Source of the DNA: Undibacterium_A arcticum
Lineage (GTDB): Bacteria; Pseudomonadota; Gammaproteobacteria; Burkholderiales; Burkholderiaceae_D
Length of the DNA: 64,000 nt
Direction: 5' to 3' (one strand)
Assembly: GCF_042660705.1 (NCBI RefSeq)
Contig: NZ_JBHSUQ010000002.1
Position 1 is the stretch's first letter, and every line of letters begins with the position of its first letter. The notes beneath the pieces are model-generated. The model ran no database searches, was not told where the DNA came from, and saw nothing but the letters and a program-made list of their open reading frames with translations. A program made the position numbers and the translations under genes. This document shows positions 61,083 to 64,000 of this stretch, one piece after another.

Positions 61083-61490
61083 TTAGCGGACGAGCGTCAG
61101 GATCAAGTTGGCCGCAGCGACGGCACCTAGAACGACGGTAGCCCCTGCTAGCCATAGAACGCGGTTCCGATTGGCCTCGACGCGCTTGATCAGTTGAGTG
61201 TTCTGATCGGCGAGGGCCTTGATCAGTTCGGAGGACGCGAGCATCTGATTGTGCAAGTCAGACGCAGCGGCCTCTACCGCAGCGAGTTGCGCTTGGAGTA
61301 TCGCGATAGCTTGAGCTTCGGATGAAAGTGTAGGCTGCGCAGTTGCGGCTGGTAGCTCCGGCGATGGAGATTTCTTTGCGACAGCGTTCCACAGCTTCTT
61401 CGCCCCATCTGCGACGATGGGCGCATTGCTGATGACATCAGCCCAGGGAACACCCCGCAATACCGCAAGCCAACCGATAGCCATGAACAA
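61083..61490 (-). CDS. Membrane-anchored coiled-coil protein
   Basis: 135 residues: an N-terminal segment GWLAVLRGVPWADVISNAPIVADGAKKLWNAVAKK, a coiled coil (AIAILQAQLAAVEAAASDLHNQMLASSELIKALADQNTQLIKRVEANRNR) and a C-terminal transmembrane helix VLWLAGATVVLGAVAAANLILTLV. This layout is common in small proteobacterial proteins of unknown function. It is on the same strand as the next gene, 91 bases away. Confidence 0.6.
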   Translation of the reverse strand: MFMAIGWLAVLRGVPWADVISNAPIVADGAKKLWNAVAKKSPSPELPAATAQPTLSSEAQAIAILQAQLAAVEAAASDLHNQMLASSELIKALADQNTQLIKRVEANRNRVLWLAGATVVLGAVAAANLILTLVR

Positions 61491-61580
61491 GCCTTTTCGC
61501 GAAAGTGGAGTCGTCTAATATTTTGAGTTCAGCGGTCGATAAAAGCCAGCGTTTGACGGTCCGCCAAACAATATGGCTAG

Positions 61581-61868
61581 TCACTTCAGCAGTGCTTTCA
61601 GCATGCCAAGTTGTTCGGCTTCGGTAAATACGCCGACTTTTATGGCCTCTGCAAACAGGGGAATCCAATTTGGAGCATCGATGTCAGCGGGGCGCGCAGT
61701 CTGCTTTCCATCTTTCCACCAGGCCAAGCGAATTTCCTCGCAGCGACCTTTGGTAAAGATTCGCTCAAGGCAGATGGAGTCGTTTGCCTTGCCTTCCCAC
61801 GCACACGCGAGGACGTAACAATAGTCAGTTTCTTTAAGTGCTATTGACTTCGCATTCTCTTCGTTCAT
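61581..61868 (-). CDS. Hypothetical protein
   Basis: 95 residues, soluble, with MNEENAKSIALKETDYCYVLACAWEGKANDSICLERIFTKGRCEEIRLAWWKDGKQTARPADIDAPNWIPLFAEAIKVG. Aromatic and acidic; no signal peptide or motif recognised. The ATG start is clean. It may be paired with the coiled-coil gene downstream. Confidence 0.6.
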   Translation of the reverse strand: MNEENAKSIALKETDYCYVLACAWEGKANDSICLERIFTKGRCEEIRLAWWKDGKQTARPADIDAPNWIPLFAEAIKVGVFTEAEQLGMLKALLK

Positions 61869-62510
61869 CGAAATTTTTCCTTGAATGAGCCTGCCGCATT
61901 TATCCGCCGCTCAAGCGCAATTTCAACAGTCCAGGGGTCGAACAGCGGCTTATAAACCTGTTGTGCCGAACCGGCCCATCGGGCAGTGGTAATGGAGATT
62001 GTAAGCGGGAAGATGGTTGCTTTGGAAAAAAGCAGATGGCGGCATGACCGCGCGGTTGACAAAGAGCAATGATTGCAACGGTATACGAAGTCCGTGCACC
62101 TGAGGTCACCTGGATTGAGAAGCGCTCTTCGCGCCGCACGAATTCGTTTCTTTGGCTGAGATATTTCCGCAGTTAAGTTTACAGCGACATCAGTTCCGGC
62201 GAGTATTGGCCGGGACGCATGGTGAAGTACGCGCGCGGGTCGGCCACGTGGTAGTCGGCGTCGGCATACGCTTTAGCCAGTTCTGGAGAGATTGCGGCCG
62301 GTTTGGTTTGTTCATAGATCTTTTGTCATTTGGCGTGCGATTCTTTTTTGTGTGCCAGGATAGATAGTGCTGCACATGCAGTCGCAATTGGAATGGATGA
62401 TTTATCGAAGTGGCGCGGTCACGATGTCGGCGCAAGTTGGCTACCGGCGAATGCCGGCTATTCACCGCTGCGCAACGCTAACCGCTCGGCAAGGCCCGCT
62501 GTATTTAAGC
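61869..62510. other. Region with a DUF3293 fragment only
   Basis: About 640 bases without an intact gene. On the minus strand, about 62310-62179, KPAAISPELAKAYADADYHVADPRAYFTMRPGQYSPELMSL followed by a stop resembles the start of DUF3293 proteins, without a start codon and without the rest. The other frames show nothing. Probably gene debris. Confidence 0.45.
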
Positions 62511-63535
62511 TTACAGCACAGGGCTGAACAGCCGTGCGACGAACTTTAGTTTAGCTTCCGACGTGCCGCTTTCATTCTTTTTACTGAGGTTCTCCTCTAT
62601 CGCCGCCTGCTTTGCCTCAATCATGTTTTTGTCAGCCTGCTTTTTTGTCGTCTGGCTAGGAACGGTGGGCGCAGCGGCAGGGAGAGGATGCTCCTTCCGC
62701 GATCCGAATGTCAGCGCATAAGCCCAAGTAAATTCCGCACCCATCAGAAATATCTGGGCGGAGTAGTACACCCACACCAGCACGGCGACCAGCGAACCCG
62801 CGGCACCAAATCCCGAAGTCATACCGCTCTTGCCGATGTAGACCCCAATTAGGAATTTCCGATCGTAAAGAGCAGAGCGGTCACGGCGGCCCCGATCCAC
62901 ACGTCCGCCCAGTCCACCTTCACCCGCGGCATGAATTTGTAGATCATTGCAAACAAGATCGTGATAAATGCGAAGCTGACCACAAAATTAATTAGGTGCG
63001 CAAGGATTTCCCATCCTGCGAACAGTGGGCCCCACAATTTCCCCAGTGCGGCCAGCGCCGCACTGACCACCAGCGATACCATCAACAAAAAACCGATACC
63101 CATGATCATGCCGAAAGACAATAGGCGCGCACGCAGCAAGCTCCCGATTCCCCCCTTGTTTCTTTTTGGCGCACGCCATATACGATCCAGCGCAGCCTGC
63201 AATTCGCCAAATACCGTTGTCGCACCAATCAACAGCAGAATTCCCCCGACCAGCGTGGCGGTGACGCTTTCGGTCGGCTTGCTTACGCTTTCGAGCAAAC
63301 CTTGCACGGCCTGCGCGCCTTGCGGCCCCATCAGTTCTTGCAATTGCCCGACAATTTCGCCGCGCGCGGCCTCGACACCAAAGATTAGTCCGGCAATCGA
63401 AATCACAATCAGCAATAACGGTGCAATCGAGAACATGGTGTAATAAGCCAGTGCCGCTCCCATGCTTTGCGCATAGTCGTCGACCCAAGATGAGGCGGCG
63501 GCTTTAATCAGAATCCAGATATTTTTTAAGGTCAT
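62511..63535 (-). pseudogene. YihY/BrkB-family membrane protein, one frameshift
   Basis: Starts MTLKNIWILIKAAASSWVDDYAQSMGAALAYYTMFSIAPLLLIVISIAGLIFG and continues with VGGILLLIGATTVFGELQAALDRIWRAP to VDWADVWIGAAVTALLFTIG at about 62860. There an indel in GGAAATTCC breaks the frame, and the rest, FLIGVYIGKSGMTSGFGAAGSLVAVLVWVYYSAQIFLMGAEFTWAYA and a charged Lys/Glu-rich C-terminus, follows in another frame to 62511. This is the RbxA-like YihY subgroup. Inner-membrane protein of unsettled function. Confidence 0.85.
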
Positions 63536-63886
63536 GACATCTCTCTGCGACCCTCGATGAGCTCTGATTTTACCTACATTCGCCGGTCTCATTTTACGCT
63601 ACGCCTGCTACCACTCTCCCTCCAGTTTGGTGCGATCTGCGTGCCTCAGCGCAACTGATCGCGTGTCCCGCGCGGCGCGCCAGCCGTGGAGATATTCATG
63701 GAGATGACGTATTGCCACTGTTGTTCCTGCCATTGGCGCGCTCTACCTGACCTCACCGTCTCTTGCCATGATCCGCCCCGCTGATTATGGGGCGCTGCTG
63801 ACCAGCATCGACCGGCAAGCTGTTACCAATTCAGTACCGAGAACATGCGATGCGATCATTGCATCTAGCTACGTGCAGGTCTGGTA
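63536..63886. other. Intergenic region
   Basis: About 350 bases between YihY and the HiPIP gene end. No gene or repeat recognised. Confidence 0.4.
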
Positions 63887-64000
63887 TCAGGCCTTCTTGG
63901 CCCAAGCACTGCACCAGCCTTTAGCCGATACCTGCTTGCCAGCGAACAGCGGGCACCCACCGGCCGCATCACCGGCTTTTCCTTGGTACAGTGCGCAATT
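63887..64000 (-). CDS. High-potential iron-sulfur protein, partial
   Basis: The last 37 codons of a HiPIP on the minus strand. NCALYQG, GGCPLFAGKQVSAKGWCSAW are the third part of the Cys pattern holding the [4Fe-4S](3+/2+) cluster, so three of the four Cys are visible (the first lies outside the window). HiPIPs are periplasmic electron carriers; in Burkholderiales they serve respiration. The 5' end is beyond position 64000. Confidence 0.85.
   Translation of the reverse strand, partial: NCALYQGKAGDAAGGCPLFAGKQVSAKGWCSAWAKKA

Noticed and set aside
1..64000. tRNA, rRNA, CRISPR array, riboswitch or replication origin
   Set aside because: No cloverleaf, repeat-spacer, known aptamer core or iteron cluster was recognised by eye; a covariance search could still reveal small RNAs.

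Overview
The window looks like an accessory chromosomal (or large plasmid) region of a betaproteobacterium, most likely Burkholderiales and plausibly Oxalobacteraceae. This rests on a Burkholderia-type porin, a phasin, a HiPIP, DUF2076, PRC-barrel and YihY proteins, AAHS-type transport and VanA/VanB-type Rieske systems. The taxon is inferred from protein resemblance and was not tested by any search. The region is crowded with insertion sequences, most of them broken, and many other genes carry single-base frameshifts. Much of the window is therefore either decaying DNA or carries uncorrected indel errors; the sequence alone cannot fully separate the two.

Layout. 1-5 kb: IS701-like transposase, an EAL phosphodiesterase (copy 1), a propionyl-CoA synthetase fragment, a hydroxypyruvate isomerase and a transporter fragment. 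4.2-9.8 kb, minus strand: a set of exported proteins (thiamine-diphosphate enzyme with a Tat-like leader, monohaem cytochrome c, alpha/beta hydrolase) split by a plus-strand group II intron. 10-14.4 kb: broken enoyl-CoA hydratase and porin genes, an intact AAHS transporter and an SDR fragment. 14.5-23.3 kb: aromatic module 1 (Rieske oxygenase, RidA-like protein, ABM monooxygenase, VanB-like reductase, TetR/CecR-type regulator, 3-hydroxyisobutyrate-type dehydrogenase), interrupted by IS DNA and a LysR gene. 23.3-24.06 kb: IS and group II intron debris. 24.06-29.6 kb: aromatic module 2 (TetR, VanA-like oxygenase, periplasmic binding protein, VanB-like reductase, ferredoxin fragment, LysR). 30.4-32.3 kb: ilvD. 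32.4-40.1 kb: IS630, a broken DHA2 transporter, a kfrA-like gene divergent from a truncated tyrosine recombinase, IS5, EAL copy 2 and ISL3. 40.2-43.6 kb: a large zinc-ribbon/nucleotide cyclase/ATPase/TPR regulator. 43.7-49.9 kb: an IS21 remnant, a degenerate 3.77-kb Tn3-family transposon with both terminal repeats, a beheaded serine recombinase and a 5' group II intron fragment. 50-64 kb: mostly resident genes (PRC-barrel, ParB-like, glycine-zipper, two YihY proteins, phasin, DUF2076, CDF transporter, small exported proteins, a partial HiPIP) with a few IS remnants.

How the genes may work together. The two Rieske modules each pair a terminal oxygenase with a one-component FMN/NAD/2Fe-2S reductase and a local regulator, as in vanillate or phthalate demethylation and dioxygenation; the AAHS transporter and the periplasmic binding protein would bring in the substrate. 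A similar AT-rich sequence stands just before the module-1 oxygenase gene and before the dehydrogenase gene, which suggests that one regulator, perhaps the TetR protein, controls both. The least ordinary items are the exported TPP enzyme/cytochrome c/hydrolase set and the zinc-ribbon cyclase-ATPase whose reading frame is broken at a run of eight C residues. No CRISPR array, rRNA or tRNA was recognised.
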